A stretch of 64,000 bases of DNA from Zoogloeaceae bacterium (GCA_031277315.1 JAITMP010000022.1:62001-126000), one strand, 5' to 3'; positions 37,838 through 47,732 are shown, numbered from the stretch's first letter. Translations and numbers: made by a program. Notes: generated from the letters alone by a model not told the origin.

Positions 37838-38755
37838 ATGGACTTCTTCCTGCAGCAGTGCGTCAACGCCTTGCAATGGGGCAGTTTCTACGCCCTGATC
37901 GCCTTGGGCTACACGCTGGTGTATGGCGTGCTGCGGCTCATCAATTTCGCTCATGGCGATGTGTTCATGGTCGGGGCTTATCTGGCGTTTTTCATTTCCA
38001 CCGGACTGCTCGCGCCGGAGGGCCTGTTTGGCTTTTCACGCGAACTGACGCTGATGCTGACCATTCCCCTCACCATGATTTTCACCTCGCTGGTCGGGGT
38101 GACGCTGGAGCGCGTCGCGTACCGTCCGCTGATGCGCAAGGGCGCGCACCGGCTGTATGTGGTGATTACCGCGCTGATGTGCGGGCTGGTGCTGGAGAAC
38201 GGCAATCTGGCCCTGCTCGGCGCCAGCCGCCGGACGCTGCCGGAACTGGTGGACAAGACGATCTACAACATCGGCGGCATTGCCGTCACCAGTCTCAAAC
38301 TGTGGGTGGTGCTGACGGCGATTCTGGTTTTCATCGCGCTGCATTTCATCGTCACGCGCACGCGCATGGGCATGGCAATGCGCGCCGTGTCGTGGGACAA
38401 ATTCGCCCTGCCGCTGATGGGCATTCCGCTTGACCGGGTGATCGTGTTTACCTTCGCGCTCGGCTCGGCGATTGCCGGGCTGGGCGGTTTGCTGTTCGCC
38501 ATGTCTTACCCGGTGCTGGAGCCGTACATGGGCGCGATGACGGGCTGGAAAGCCTTTATCGCCGCCGTCGTCGGCGGCATCGGCGAGATTCGCGGCGCTT
38601 TCGTCGGCGGCTTTCTGCTCGCTTTCGTGGAAGTCATGGTGGTGGCGTTTCTGCCGTCCACGTTCCGCGATCTGTTCGCCTTTTCGATTCTGCTGTTCAT
38701 CCTCTGGCAGCGGCCGACCGGGATTTTCGGCAAGCCCCTGACGACCAAAATCTAG
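37838..38755 (+). CDS. livH: Branched-chain amino acid ABC permease LivH
   Basis: A 305-residue inner-membrane permease with about eight helices. LivH features are QWGSFYALIALGYTLVYGVLRLINFAHGDVFMVGAY at the N-terminus, TRMGMAMRAVSWDKFALPLMGIPLDRVI, and GGIGEIRGAFVGGFLLAFVE near residue 245. With LivM it forms the transport channel. LivM follows after 8 bp. The RLINFAHGD signature is fully conserved. Confidence 0.95.
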   Translation: MDFFLQQCVNALQWGSFYALIALGYTLVYGVLRLINFAHGDVFMVGAYLAFFISTGLLAPEGLFGFSRELTLMLTIPLTMIFTSLVGVTLERVAYRPLMRKGAHRLYVVITALMCGLVLENGNLALLGASRRTLPELVDKTIYNIGGIAVTSLKLWVVLTAILVFIALHFIVTRTRMGMAMRAVSWDKFALPLMGIPLDRVIVFTFALGSAIAGLGGLLFAMSYPVLEPYMGAMTGWKAFIAAVVGGIGEIRGAFVGGFLLAFVEVMVVAFLPSTFRDLFAFSILLFILWQRPTGIFGKPLTTKI

Positions 38756-38763
38756 GGTATTCC

Positions 38764-39840
38764 ATGCGGCGCTACACGCTCAACATCCTGTTCTGCGCCG
38801 CCGCCGTCGCGCTGGTGTGGCTCGCGCAAGCCGAAATGCTCGATGGCTACGTGTTGAACATTCTGATGCTGATCGGCATCAACTGCATTTTCGCCGTCAG
38901 CCTGAATCTGGTGAACGGCTACATGGGTGAGTTTTCCTGCGGGCACGGCGGCTTTATGTGCGTCGGCGCTTACGCCGGCGCGCTGATTTCGGTCGCCTTC
39001 TTCGCCGACAGCGCGTTGTTCGGCGAGGCGCTGTTCGCGCCCTGGCTGGCCCCTTGGCTGTTCCCCGTCATCCTGCTCGGCGGCATGGCTGCCGCCGCGC
39101 TGGCCGGCCTGATCGTGGCCCTGCCGTCTTTTCGCACCCGCGACGATTATCTTGCCATCATCACCATCGCTGCCAACTACATCATCATTTCCATCATCGA
39201 GAACATCGACGCCATCGGCGGCCCGCGTGGTTTTTCCGGCATGAAGCGCACCGTCAATGCGATGGCCGACGTGATCGAACTGCCCTGGATGCTGATGTGG
39301 ACGCTGGCCGGCGTGTTCGTCTGCGTGCTGGTCATTCGCCGGCTGATGAGCAGCACTTACGGCAAGGGCGTGTCGGCGGTGTGTCAGAACGAAGTGGCGG
39401 CGGAAATGATGGGTGTGAACACCAATCGCGTCAAAATCATGGCCTTCATGGCGTCTTCCGGCCTCGCTGGCCTCGCCGGCGTGCTGTACGCGCACATTTA
39501 CGGTTACGTGAACGCGCAATCCTTCGGCCTGCTCAAATCCACCGAGGGGCTGGTGATGGTATATCTGGGCGGCATGGGTTCGATTTCGGGCGTGCTGATG
39601 GCCGCCGTCGCGTTCACGCTGCTGATCGAGGTGCTGCGCTTCGTCATCCCCTGGCTCAACGAGACGCTGCACGCCGTCAACCTGCTGCCCGCCGGTTATC
39701 AACTGGATCAGATCTGGACCTGGGTTTTCATTCCCCTGATGCTGATTCTGCTGATGCAGTTCCGTCCCGAAGGCTTTCTCGGCAACCGGGAATTGAGCGA
39801 CGTGTTTCCGCGCCTGCGGCGCTGGATCACACTGAAATGA
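38764..39840 (+). CDS. livM: Branched-chain amino acid ABC permease LivM
   Basis: A 358-residue second permease subunit. Typical blocks are INCIFAVSLNLVNGYMGEFSCGHGGFMCVGAYAGAL, LPSFRTRDDYLAIITIAANYI, and SSTYGKGVSAVCQNEVAAEMMGVNTNRVKIMAFMASSGLAGLAGVLYAH. The stop codon overlaps the start of livG (ATGA), showing translational coupling. Confidence 0.95.
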   Translation: MRRYTLNILFCAAAVALVWLAQAEMLDGYVLNILMLIGINCIFAVSLNLVNGYMGEFSCGHGGFMCVGAYAGALISVAFFADSALFGEALFAPWLAPWLFPVILLGGMAAAALAGLIVALPSFRTRDDYLAIITIAANYIIISIIENIDAIGGPRGFSGMKRTVNAMADVIELPWMLMWTLAGVFVCVLVIRRLMSSTYGKGVSAVCQNEVAAEMMGVNTNRVKIMAFMASSGLAGLAGVLYAHIYGYVNAQSFGLLKSTEGLVMVYLGGMGSISGVLMAAVAFTLLIEVLRFVIPWLNETLHAVNLLPAGYQLDQIWTWVFIPLMLILLMQFRPEGFLGNRELSDVFPRLRRWITLK

Positions 39841-40607
39841 CGCCGCTGCTTGAAGTCGCCGGTCTTTCGCAGCGCTTCGGCGGCTTGCAGGCGCTGACGG
39901 ATTTTTCCTTCCAGTTGCCCGAGCGCGAACTCGCCGGTTTGATCGGCCCCAACGGCGCCGGCAAGACCACGGTGTTCAACATCGTGTCGGGTTTCTACAA
40001 GCCGACCGCAGGCGGCATCGTTTTCGACGGACGGCGCATCAACGGCCTGAAGCCGCACCAGATCACCGCCCTCGGCATGGCGCGAACGTTCCAGAACATC
40101 CGGTTGTGGAACGACTTGACGGTGCTCGACAACCTGCGTCTGGCCCACTACCACCGGCTCGGCTACGGCTTCTGGAGCGCCGTGCTGCGCGCGCCGCGCT
40201 ATCGCCGCGCGGAGAGAGACATCGAAACCCATGCCCGCGACGTGCTGGCGATGATGAAGTTGACCGATTGCGCCAATGAGTTGCCCAAAAACCTGCCGTA
40301 TGGCCTGCAACGGCGCGTGGAATTGGCGCGGGCGCTGGCCAGCAAGCCCCGGCTGCTGCTGCTCGACGAACCGGCGGCGGGCCTGAATTCAGCCGATGTC
40401 GACGAACTGATCCGGCTCATCGCCTGGATTCACGGCGAATTCAAGCTCACGATCTGGATGATCGAGCACCAGATGAAAGTCGTCATGGCGCTGTGCCGGC
40501 ATTTGACCGTGGTCGATTTTGGCCGCGTCATCGCCGCCGGCGCGCCGGAAGAAATCAGAAACCATCCGCAAGTCATCAAGGCTTATCTCGGGGACGAGGC
40601 CGTCTGA
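39837..40607 (+). CDS. livG: Branched-chain amino acid ABC ATPase LivG
   Basis: A 256-residue ATPase. Walker A is GPNGAGKTT near residue 39. The signature is degenerate, LPYGLQRRVELARALA, as in LivG proteins, and Walker B is LLLLDEPAAGL. The ARTFQNIRLWNDLTVLDNL block is diagnostic of LivG. The ATG overlaps the livM stop, and its own stop overlaps the livF start (TGATG). A longer frame beginning at 38958 is only readthrough in the livM region and was rejected. Confidence 0.96.
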   Translation: MTPLLEVAGLSQRFGGLQALTDFSFQLPERELAGLIGPNGAGKTTVFNIVSGFYKPTAGGIVFDGRRINGLKPHQITALGMARTFQNIRLWNDLTVLDNLRLAHYHRLGYGFWSAVLRAPRYRRAERDIETHARDVLAMMKLTDCANELPKNLPYGLQRRVELARALASKPRLLLLDEPAAGLNSADVDELIRLIAWIHGEFKLTIWMIEHQMKVVMALCRHLTVVDFGRVIAAGAPEEIRNHPQVIKAYLGDEAV

Positions 40608-41335
40608 TGCTGCGCGTCACGAACCTCAAAGCCGCCTACGGCAAGATCGAAGCCTTGCACGGCATCTCTTTTCATGTCGAAAAGGGAGAAATCGTCACGC
40701 TGATCGGCGCCAACGGCGCTGGCAAATCGACCACGCTGAAGGCGCTGATGCGGCTGCCGCCGCCGGAGTCCCCCGTCGTCACCGGCGGCGACATCGCCTT
40801 CGACGGCGTCTCCCTGCTCGGCATGCCTGCGCATTGTGTCGTCTCCGACCTGCGCATGACGCTGGCGCCCGAAGGCCGGCGCATCTTCGGCAACCTGACA
40901 GTGATGGAAAACCTGCAACTGGCGTCCTGGTCGCGCCAGGACGGGCAGGACGGCGGCATGGAGGAAGCCATCCGGCGCATTTTCGATTTGTTCCCGCGTC
41001 TGGCCGAACGGGCGCGGCAAAGAAGCGACACGCTCTCCGGCGGCGAACAGCAAATGCTCGCCATCGGTCGCGCCCTGATGACCCAATGCGCGGTGCTGCT
41101 GCTCGACGAACCCTCGATGGGCCTCGCCCCGGTCGTCATGTACGACATGTTCCGCACCCTCAAGCGGCTCAACGCCGAGGGCCTGACCATCATCGTGGTC
41201 GAGCAGAACGCCCGTCTCGCGCTGACCCTGGCGGATCGGGGCTACGTGCTCGACACCGGCGAAATCGTCGCCGAAGGCCCGGCGCAAGCATTGCTCAACA
41301 CGCCGCAGATCAAGGCCGCCTATCTGGGCGGGTGA
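40607..41335 (+). CDS. livF: Branched-chain amino acid ABC ATPase LivF
   Basis: A 242-residue second ATPase. Walker A is GANGAGKST near residue 37, the signature is LSGGEQQMLAIGRALM, and Walker B is VLLLDEPSMGLAPVV. The LAPEGRRIFGNLTVMENLQL motif is typical of LivF. It is the last gene of the importer; the convergent DUF1015 gene ends 26 bp away. Confidence 0.96.
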   Translation: MLRVTNLKAAYGKIEALHGISFHVEKGEIVTLIGANGAGKSTTLKALMRLPPPESPVVTGGDIAFDGVSLLGMPAHCVVSDLRMTLAPEGRRIFGNLTVMENLQLASWSRQDGQDGGMEEAIRRIFDLFPRLAERARQRSDTLSGGEQQMLAIGRALMTQCAVLLLDEPSMGLAPVVMYDMFRTLKRLNAEGLTIIVVEQNARLALTLADRGYVLDTGEIVAEGPAQALLNTPQIKAAYLGG

Positions 41336-41361
41336 AGCGCCATCGAGCTGCCGAGACAAAA

Positions 41362-42615
41362 CTAGTCCAGCACGTGCGACACCAGCCCATCGGCCAGCTT
41401 CGGCTCGAACCAGGTTGATTTCGGGGGCATGACTTCGCCGGCGTCGGCGACGGCCATCAGGTCGTCCATGCCGGTGGCGTGGAGGGCGAAGGCGGCGGCC
41501 ATTTCGCCGCTATCCACGCGGCGTTCGAGTTCTTCGAGGCCGCGGATGCCGCCGACGAAGGCGATGCGCTTGTCGCGGCGCAAGTCGTGGATGTCGAGTA
41601 TCGGGCCGAGCAGGTTGTCGGAGAGCAGGCTGACGTCGAGGCGGGCGACCGGGTCGCGGCTGGGGATGTGGCGCGGGTGGATGATGAGGCGGTACCACTG
41701 ACCGGGCAGATAGAGACTGAATTCGCCGTGCCGCGAGGGCTTTGCGCGGGTGGTGCGGGAGACGCCGAAACGCTCGGACAGGCGCGCCAGAAAGTCTTCG
41801 CGGCTGAGGCCGTTGAGGTCTTTGACGACGCGGTTGTAGTCCATGATGCGCATCTGGCGGCGCGGGAAAATGACGGTGAGGAAGTATTCCCAGGCCGCGC
41901 CGGCGTCGGCGGTCCGGGGCGGATTCTTGGCCCGCCGGGCGGCGGCGACGCGGGCGGCGGCGGCGGAGCGGTGGTGGCCGTCGGCGATGTAGAGCGCGGG
42001 CATGGCGTCGAAGGCGGCGGTAAGCTGCCGCAGGACGGCGGCATCGCGGATCGGCCAGAGGGTGTGGCGGATGCCGTCGATGGCGGTGAGGTCGGCATCG
42101 GGCTGGCCGGCGGCGGCCTGGGCGAGGAGGGCGTCGACTTCCGGCGCGTCGGGGTGCGCCAGCAGCACCGGGCCGGTTTGGGCGTCGAGGGCTTCGATCT
42201 GGTGTACGCGGTCGTCTTCCTTGTCCGGGCGGGTGAATTCGTGTTTGCGGATGCGGTTGCTTTCGTAAGCGGCGACGGAGGCGGCGGCGACGAGGCCAAG
42301 CTGGCTGTGTCCACCCATCATCAGGCGGTAGGCGTAGTAGCAGGGCGCGTCGTCGCGCTTGAGGACGCCTTCGCGCAGCATGCGGTCGAAGTTCTGGCGC
42401 GATTTGGCGTACACCGGCGGCGAGTAGGGGTCGGTTTCCGGCGGCAGGTCGATTTCGGCCTTGGAGATGTGCAGAAAACTGTTTGGCTTGCCGGCGCCGT
42501 CATAAACCATGCGGCGCGCCTCCTCGGTGGAGAGCACGTCGTAGGGAGGGGCGGCGACTTCGGCGGCGCGGCCGGGGGCCGGGCGTAGTCCGGGAAAGGG
42601 TTGAATCAGGGACAT
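41362..42615 (-). CDS. DUF1015 family protein
   Basis: A 417-residue soluble protein of the DUF1015 family. Diagnostic stretches are FPGLRPAPGRAAEVAAPPYDVLSTEEAR at the N-terminus, YYAYRLMMGGHSQLGLVAAASV, the His-rich IADGHHRSAAAARVA near residue 215, and GAAWEYFLTVIFP. The family is widespread but biochemically uncharacterised; the conserved DGHHR could bind metal or phosphate. It is the last gene of the mfd-aroG operon. The frame remains open upstream through its neighbours, but homology and the ATG at 42615 fix the start. Confidence 0.88.
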   Translation of the reverse strand: MSLIQPFPGLRPAPGRAAEVAAPPYDVLSTEEARRMVYDGAGKPNSFLHISKAEIDLPPETDPYSPPVYAKSRQNFDRMLREGVLKRDDAPCYYAYRLMMGGHSQLGLVAAASVAAYESNRIRKHEFTRPDKEDDRVHQIEALDAQTGPVLLAHPDAPEVDALLAQAAAGQPDADLTAIDGIRHTLWPIRDAAVLRQLTAAFDAMPALYIADGHHRSAAAARVAAARRAKNPPRTADAGAAWEYFLTVIFPRRQMRIMDYNRVVKDLNGLSREDFLARLSERFGVSRTTRAKPSRHGEFSLYLPGQWYRLIIHPRHIPSRDPVARLDVSLLSDNLLGPILDIHDLRRDKRIAFVGGIRGLEELERRVDSGEMAAAFALHATGMDDLMAVADAGEVMPPKSTWFEPKLADGLVSHVLD

Positions 42616-42631
42616 GATTTTTCTTCGGCGC

Positions 42632-42931
42632 TTAACGCGGATCGGTTGAGGTTGGAATGAGTTGCGGTTTCGAGGTGAGGATGAAAAAAATTTCGAGTCC
42701 GGCGATGAGGCCGAGAGCGATCCAGCCGATGTCGCTGTTGCCGGTCGACAAGGCATACGCGGCGAGGCCGATGAAGGAGACGATTTGCAGGAGCCGGACG
42801 CCCATGTAGCCGCCGAACACGACCTGCCGGCCGCAGTGCGGGCAGGGGAAGATGTTGGCGTGCCGGGCGGGCGCGGCGTAATGCTTGAGAATGCCGATCG
42901 GTTTGCCGCAGGCGGGGCAGGGTTTGGCCAT
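42632..42931 (-). CDS. Small zinc-ribbon membrane protein
   Basis: A 99-residue protein of unknown role. The N-terminal 35 residues hold two CxxC knuckles (CPACGKPIG and CPHCGRQVVFGG), a zinc ribbon facing the cytoplasm. Two hydrophobic helices follow (VRLLQIVSFIGLAAYAL and IGWIALGLIAGLEIFFIL). It begins 1 bp after the aroG stop and ends 16 bp before DUF1015, so it is co-transcribed with both. Confidence 0.75.
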   Translation of the reverse strand: MAKPCPACGKPIGILKHYAAPARHANIFPCPHCGRQVVFGGYMGVRLLQIVSFIGLAAYALSTGNSDIGWIALGLIAGLEIFFILTSKPQLIPTSTDPR

Positions 42932-42932
42932 G

Positions 42933-44018
42933 TCAGTCGCGCGCGCTGTCGTTGCGGCGCGGCAGAATGTCCTTGAGGGTCGCGCGCGCCTTGCGGATCA
43001 TGGTTTCGGTGGTCGCCCAGTCGACGCAGGCGTCCGTCACCGAGCAGCCGTATTTGAGTTGGGAAAGGTCGTCGGGAATCGGCTGATTGCCCCAGGCGAG
43101 ATTGCTTTCCACCATCAGGCCGACGATGGAGCGGTTGCCTTCGCGGACTTGATGCGCGACATCGGACATCACCAGCGGTTGCAGGGCCGGGTCTTTGAGC
43201 GAATTGGCATGCGAGCAGTCGATGACGATGTTCGGCGCGATGCCGGCTTTCGACAGGGCGCGCTCGGCCATGCAGACGCTGACGGTGTCGAAGTTCGAGC
43301 GACCGTCGCCGCCGCGCAGCACGAGATGGCCGTAGGGGTTGCCCTGGGTGCGCACGATGGCGGAGCGGCCCTGCATGTCGATGCCGAGAAAGCTGTGCCG
43401 TCCGGCGGCGGTCTTGATGGCGTTGATGGCGGGCGTGATGTCGCCATCGGTGGCGTTCTTGAAGCCGACCGGCGTGGACAGGCCGCTCGACAGCTCGCGG
43501 TGCGTCTGCGATTCGGAGGTGCGGGCGCCGATGGCCGTCCATGAGATCAGGTCGCCGAGATATTGCGGCGCGATCGGATCGAGCGCCTCGGTCGCCGTCG
43601 GCAGGCCGAGTTCAGTCACCCGGATGAGGAATTCGCGCGCCTTCTGCATGCCTTCCTCGATGTGGAAGGAGTCGTTCATGTCGGGATCGTTGATGAAGCC
43701 CTTCCAGCCGGTGACGGTGCGCGGCTTCTCGAAATACACGCGCATGACGAGGCACAGCGTGTCGCCCACCTCGTCGGCCAGCGCCTTCAGCTTTTTGGCA
43801 TAGTCGTAACCGGCGACCGGATCATGGATGGAGCAGGGGCCGACGACGACGAACAGGCGCGGATCCTTGCGGTCGAGAATGGCCTTGATCGCTTCGCGGC
43901 TGGCAAAAACGGCGTCGGAGGCGCGTTCCGAGATCGGCGCGCGGGCGTGAATTTCTTCCGGGGAAGGCATCGGATCGAAAGCGCCGATGCGGATGTTTTC
44001 TAGCAGTTGCTGGGTCAT
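42933..44018 (-). CDS. aroG: 3-deoxy-7-phosphoheptulonate (DAHP) synthase, class I
   Basis: The first enzyme of the shikimate pathway; it joins phosphoenolpyruvate and erythrose 4-phosphate. At 361 residues it fits the E. coli AroF/G/H family, with LFVVVGPCSIHDPVAGYDYAKKL near residue 55, MRVYFEKPRTVTGWKGFINDPD near 95, ISWTAIGARTSESQTHRELSSGLSTPVGFKN near 180, and the metal-site DCSHANS near 265. Which aromatic amino acid inhibits it cannot be read with certainty. The ATG overlaps the mfd stop by 4 bp. Confidence 0.96.
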   Translation of the reverse strand: MTQQLLENIRIGAFDPMPSPEEIHARAPISERASDAVFASREAIKAILDRKDPRLFVVVGPCSIHDPVAGYDYAKKLKALADEVGDTLCLVMRVYFEKPRTVTGWKGFINDPDMNDSFHIEEGMQKAREFLIRVTELGLPTATEALDPIAPQYLGDLISWTAIGARTSESQTHRELSSGLSTPVGFKNATDGDITPAINAIKTAAGRHSFLGIDMQGRSAIVRTQGNPYGHLVLRGGDGRSNFDTVSVCMAERALSKAGIAPNIVIDCSHANSLKDPALQPLVMSDVAHQVREGNRSIVGLMVESNLAWGNQPIPDDLSQLKYGCSVTDACVDWATTETMIRKARATLKDILPRRNDSARD

Positions 44019-47000
44019 GATTGCTTCGAGGATGATGAGGCTGAAACGGATGCTGAAACGGGGCGGCTCAATAGTGAAATGATCTCACGGATTGCCGCCG
44101 TCCGCTCGGGCAAATCGGCGCTTTCCCATGCCACCGTCAGTTTGTCCGGGCCGGCCAGCTTCCAGCGGCGGTCTTGCTGCACGAGCTGGATGATGCGCGC
44201 CGGGTCGATGGGCGGGTTGGGGACGAACTGCAAGCGGATCGCGTTTTCGGTGGCGTCGATCCGCGACAGGCCGACCGGATGCGCCAGCAGGCGCAGGCGG
44301 TGCGTCTCGATCAGGGTGCGCGTCTGGGGCGGCAGGGCGCCGAAACGGTCGATCAACTCCTCTTGCAGGCGCAGCAGCGCATCCTCATCGGCGCAGTTGG
44401 CGAGGCGCTTGTAGAGCGTCAGGCGCTCGTGCACGTCGCTGCAATAATCCTCCGGCAGCAGGGCTGGGGCATGCAGTTTGATTTCGGAGACGACGCCGAG
44501 CGGCTGCGCCAGATCGGGTTCCTTGCCTTCCTTCAGGGCGCGCACGGCGGCATCGAGCATGGCGGTGTACAGATTGAAGCCGACTTCCTGAATCTCGCCG
44601 CTTTGCGCGTCGCCCAGCACCTCGCCGGCGCCGCGAATTTCCAGATCGTGCATGGCGAGAAAGAAGCCGGCGCCGAGTTCCTCCATCGACTGGATCGCCT
44701 CCAGCCGCCGTTGCGCCTGCGCGCTTGGGCGCTCGCCGCGGTCGGTGAGGAGATAGGCATACGCTTGATGGTGCGAGCGACCGACGCGGCCGCGCAACTG
44801 GTGCAACTGGGCCAGCCCGAAGCGGTCGGCGCGGTTGATGAGAATGGTGTTGGCATGCGGGTTGTCGATGCCGGTTTCGATGATGGTCGTGCACAGCAGC
44901 AGGTTGTGGCGCTGCTGGGTGAATTCCCGCATCACGCGCTCCAGCTCGCGCTCCGGCAACTGGCCGTGGCCGACGACGATGCGCGCTTCGGGCAGCAGCT
45001 TGGCCAGACGTGCGCGCGCCGCCTCGATGCTCTCCACCTCGTTGTGGAGAAAATACACCTGGCCGCCGCGCTTGAATTCGCGCAGCGCCGCTTCGCGCAC
45101 GATGCCGTCGGAGCAGGGCGTGACGAAAGTCTTGATGGCGAGCCGTTTCTGCGGCGCGGTGGCGATGACGGAAAATTCGCGCAGCCCTTCGAGCGACAGG
45201 CCGAGCGTGCGCGGGATCGGCGTGGCGGTCAGCGTCAGCACGTCGACTTCGGCGCGCAAGGCTTTCAGCGCCTCTTTTTGCCGCACGCCGAAGCGGTGTT
45301 CCTCGTCAATGACGACCAGGCCGAGCCGGGCGAAGCGGACATCTTTTTGCAGCAGACGGTGAGTGCCGATGGCGATGTCGGCTTTCCCTTCGGCGAGATT
45401 TTGCAGCGCCGCCGTCTGCTCCTTGGTGCTGCGAAAGCGCGACAGTTCGACGATTTTTACCGGCCAGTCGGCGAAGCGGTCGCGGAAGGTGTTGAAGTGC
45501 TGCTCGGCGAGCAGCGTCGTCGGCGTCAGCACCGCCACTTGTTTGCCGTCCATGATGGCGGCGAAGGCGGCGCGCAGCGCGACTTCGGTCTTGCCGAAGC
45601 CGACATCGCCGCAGACGAGACGATCCATCGGCTTTCCGGCGCGCATGTCAGCGATGACGGCGGCGATGGCGGCGGCCTGATCCGGCGTTTCCTCGAAGCC
45701 GAAGCCGTCGGCGAACGCCTCCATGTCGTGTTCCCGGAACTGGAAGGCGTGTCCCTGCCGCGCCGCGCGGCGGGCGTAGAGGGCGAGCAATTCGGCGGCG
45801 GTGTCGCGCACCTGCTGCGCGGCTTTTCTTTTCGCGCGATCCCAGCGGTCGGCGCCGAGTTTATGCAGTTCGACTTGCTCGGGATCGACGCCGCTATAGC
45901 GCGAGATGAGATGCAGTTGCGCCACCGGCACGTAGAGCTTGTCGCCGCCGGCGTATTCGAGATGCAGGAATTCCGTCTCGCCTTCGCCCAGATCGAGCAG
46001 CGCCAGCCCCTGATAGCGGCCGATGCCGTGGTTTTCGTGCACCACCGGGTCGCCGGTTTTGAGTTCGGTCAGATCGCGCAGCCATCCTTCCAGACTGGCG
46101 CGGCGGTTGTCCGCCTTGCGCCCGCGCGGACGGGCAGTGGCGGCGTACAACTCGTTCTCGGTGATGAGCGCCAGCTTCGCCGCAGGCAGCAGGAAGCCGT
46201 TGGAGAGCGGCGCGACGGTGAGCGCGAGCGGTTCTGCCGCTGCCGCACAGGCGGCGAAATCGGCGTGGACGGCGGGATGCAGGCCGTGCTCGGCGAGATA
46301 TTGCAGCAGCGTTTCGCGGCGACCGGGCGATTCGGCGGCGAGCAGGATGCGTCCGTCGAAGCGGGCAGAAAAAGTTTTCAGTTTGTGCAGCGGATCGTCG
46401 GCGCGGCGCTCGACGGCGACATCGGGCAGCGGCATTGCCGCCGCCTCGCTTCCCGTTGTGCTTTCCGTTGTTCCGGTCGGCAAAACCAGCCGTCCCATCG
46501 CGGCGGCATGAGTGAAAAATTGTTCTTCGGAGAGAAACAGGTCGCCCGGCGGCAGCAGCGGACGGCTGCGGTCGCCGCCGAGCAGCCGGTAGCGCGACTG
46601 GGTATCGGCCCAGAAAGCGCGGATGGCGCCGGGCACGTCGCCGTGCAGACACAGCGCGGCATTTTCCGGTAAATAATCAAAAATTAAATCTGTTTTTTCA
46701 AAAAATAAAGGCAGGTAGTATTCGATGCCAGTTGATGCAATACCGTTTGACACATCCTTGTAAATCGACGAGCGCGAAGGATCGCCCTCGAAGGTTTCGC
46801 GGTAGCGGCCACGAAAGCGCGCGCGGCCGGCGTCGTCGAGCGGAAATTCGCGCGCCGGCAAGAGACGGATTTCGTTGACGGGATAGACCGTTCGCTGCGA
46901 ATCGGTGTCAAAGCTGCGCAGGGTTTCGATTTCCTCATCGAACAGCTCGATGCGGAAGGGCAGCGCGGAACCCATCGGAAACAGGTCGATGAGGCCGCCG

Positions 47001-47509
47001 CGCACGCTGTATTCGCCCGGCGCGACGACCTGGGTGACGTGCTGGTAGCCGGCCAGCGTGAGTTGGGCGCGCAGGGCTTCGAGGTCGAGGCGCTCGCCCC
47101 GTTTGAGGAGAAAGGTATGCGCCGCCAGATATTCAGCCGGAGCCAGACGGGCCAGCGCGGTGCTGGCCGGGATCAGCGCGATGTCGCAAGCGCCCCGGCT
47201 GATTTCGTACAGCGTGGCCAGACGCGCCGAAATCAGGTCGTGATGCGGCGAGAGCGTGTCGTAGGGCAAGGTTTCCCAGTCGGGCAGCAGATGCGCACGC
47301 AGGGCGGGCCGGAACCAGCCGATTTCCTCCAGCAGGCGCTGGGCGTCGAGCGGGTTGGCCGTCACCACCGCCAGCATGCGGCCGGCGCCGGCCAGTTGCG
47401 CCAGCGCCAGCGCGTCCGCCGAGCCGGCCAGCGCCGGCAGATCGCGCCGCGCGCCCGGCTTCGGCAAGGCGGGCAGCCGCAGCAGGGACACGGGCGGGGC
47501 GGCGGTCAT
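44015..47509 (-). CDS. mfd: Transcription-repair coupling factor Mfd
   Basis: A 1164-residue DNA translocase that removes stalled RNA polymerase and recruits UvrA (E. coli Mfd has 1148). The UvrB-like N-terminal module is followed by the RNA polymerase-interaction domain (LEYAGGDKLYVPVAQLHLISRY), then a RecG-like helicase with Walker A GDVGFGKTE near residue 637 and DEEHRFG near 733, and the C-terminal TRCF domain. The start at 47509 matches the family; an in-frame ATG at 47572 lies further upstream. It is the first gene of a four-gene operon with aroG, the zinc-ribbon gene and DUF1015. Confidence 0.97.
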   Translation of the reverse strand: MTAAPPVSLLRLPALPKPGARRDLPALAGSADALALAQLAGAGRMLAVVTANPLDAQRLLEEIGWFRPALRAHLLPDWETLPYDTLSPHHDLISARLATLYEISRGACDIALIPASTALARLAPAEYLAAHTFLLKRGERLDLEALRAQLTLAGYQHVTQVVAPGEYSVRGGLIDLFPMGSALPFRIELFDEEIETLRSFDTDSQRTVYPVNEIRLLPAREFPLDDAGRARFRGRYRETFEGDPSRSSIYKDVSNGIASTGIEYYLPLFFEKTDLIFDYLPENAALCLHGDVPGAIRAFWADTQSRYRLLGGDRSRPLLPPGDLFLSEEQFFTHAAAMGRLVLPTGTTESTTGSEAAAMPLPDVAVERRADDPLHKLKTFSARFDGRILLAAESPGRRETLLQYLAEHGLHPAVHADFAACAAAAEPLALTVAPLSNGFLLPAAKLALITENELYAATARPRGRKADNRRASLEGWLRDLTELKTGDPVVHENHGIGRYQGLALLDLGEGETEFLHLEYAGGDKLYVPVAQLHLISRYSGVDPEQVELHKLGADRWDRAKRKAAQQVRDTAAELLALYARRAARQGHAFQFREHDMEAFADGFGFEETPDQAAAIAAVIADMRAGKPMDRLVCGDVGFGKTEVALRAAFAAIMDGKQVAVLTPTTLLAEQHFNTFRDRFADWPVKIVELSRFRSTKEQTAALQNLAEGKADIAIGTHRLLQKDVRFARLGLVVIDEEHRFGVRQKEALKALRAEVDVLTLTATPIPRTLGLSLEGLREFSVIATAPQKRLAIKTFVTPCSDGIVREAALREFKRGGQVYFLHNEVESIEAARARLAKLLPEARIVVGHGQLPERELERVMREFTQQRHNLLLCTTIIETGIDNPHANTILINRADRFGLAQLHQLRGRVGRSHHQAYAYLLTDRGERPSAQAQRRLEAIQSMEELGAGFFLAMHDLEIRGAGEVLGDAQSGEIQEVGFNLYTAMLDAAVRALKEGKEPDLAQPLGVVSEIKLHAPALLPEDYCSDVHERLTLYKRLANCADEDALLRLQEELIDRFGALPPQTRTLIETHRLRLLAHPVGLSRIDATENAIRLQFVPNPPIDPARIIQLVQQDRRWKLAGPDKLTVAWESADLPERTAAIREIISLLSRPVSASVSASSSSKQS

Positions 47510-47656
47510 GGACGGTGAATCAGGAGATGAGCCGGGAGAGTGTTGGCATAAACAACACACATTGTTAGCCAAAATGGAAAATATGTTTCCAGAATAGCTT
47601 GAGTTGCCGAATGATTAAGCGGATGATGAAAGAATGATCAGGCGGATGCAGGAAGG

Positions 47657-47732
47657 TGGCTCCCCGACCTGGGCTCGAACCAGGGACACACGGATTAACA
47701 GTCCGTTGCTCTACCGACTGAGCTATCGGGGA
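47657..47732 (-). tRNA. tRNA-Asn (anticodon GTT)
   Basis: A 76-nt cloverleaf on the minus strand. The acceptor stem TCCCCGA/TCGGGGA, the D-arm sequence AGCTCAGTCGGTAGAGC, the anticodon loop CTGTTAA (GTT) and the T-arm GGTTCGAGCC are all present. The discriminator G and CCA tail are encoded. It lies upstream of mfd on the same strand, with 147 bp between. Confidence 0.97.

Noticed and set aside
38958..40607. 549-codon frame suggesting a LivM-LivG fusion
   Set aside because: Residues before 39837 are a shifted reading of livM. LivG starts at the ATG overlapping the livM stop.
41362..43542. One 726-codon frame spanning DUF1015, the zinc-ribbon gene and part of aroG
   Set aside because: Only the part from 42615 down is homologous to DUF1015. 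The upstream part overlaps real genes in other frames.
44174..46672. 832-codon plus-strand frame opposite mfd
   Set aside because: Antisense shadow of a complete Mfd; no recognisable domain.
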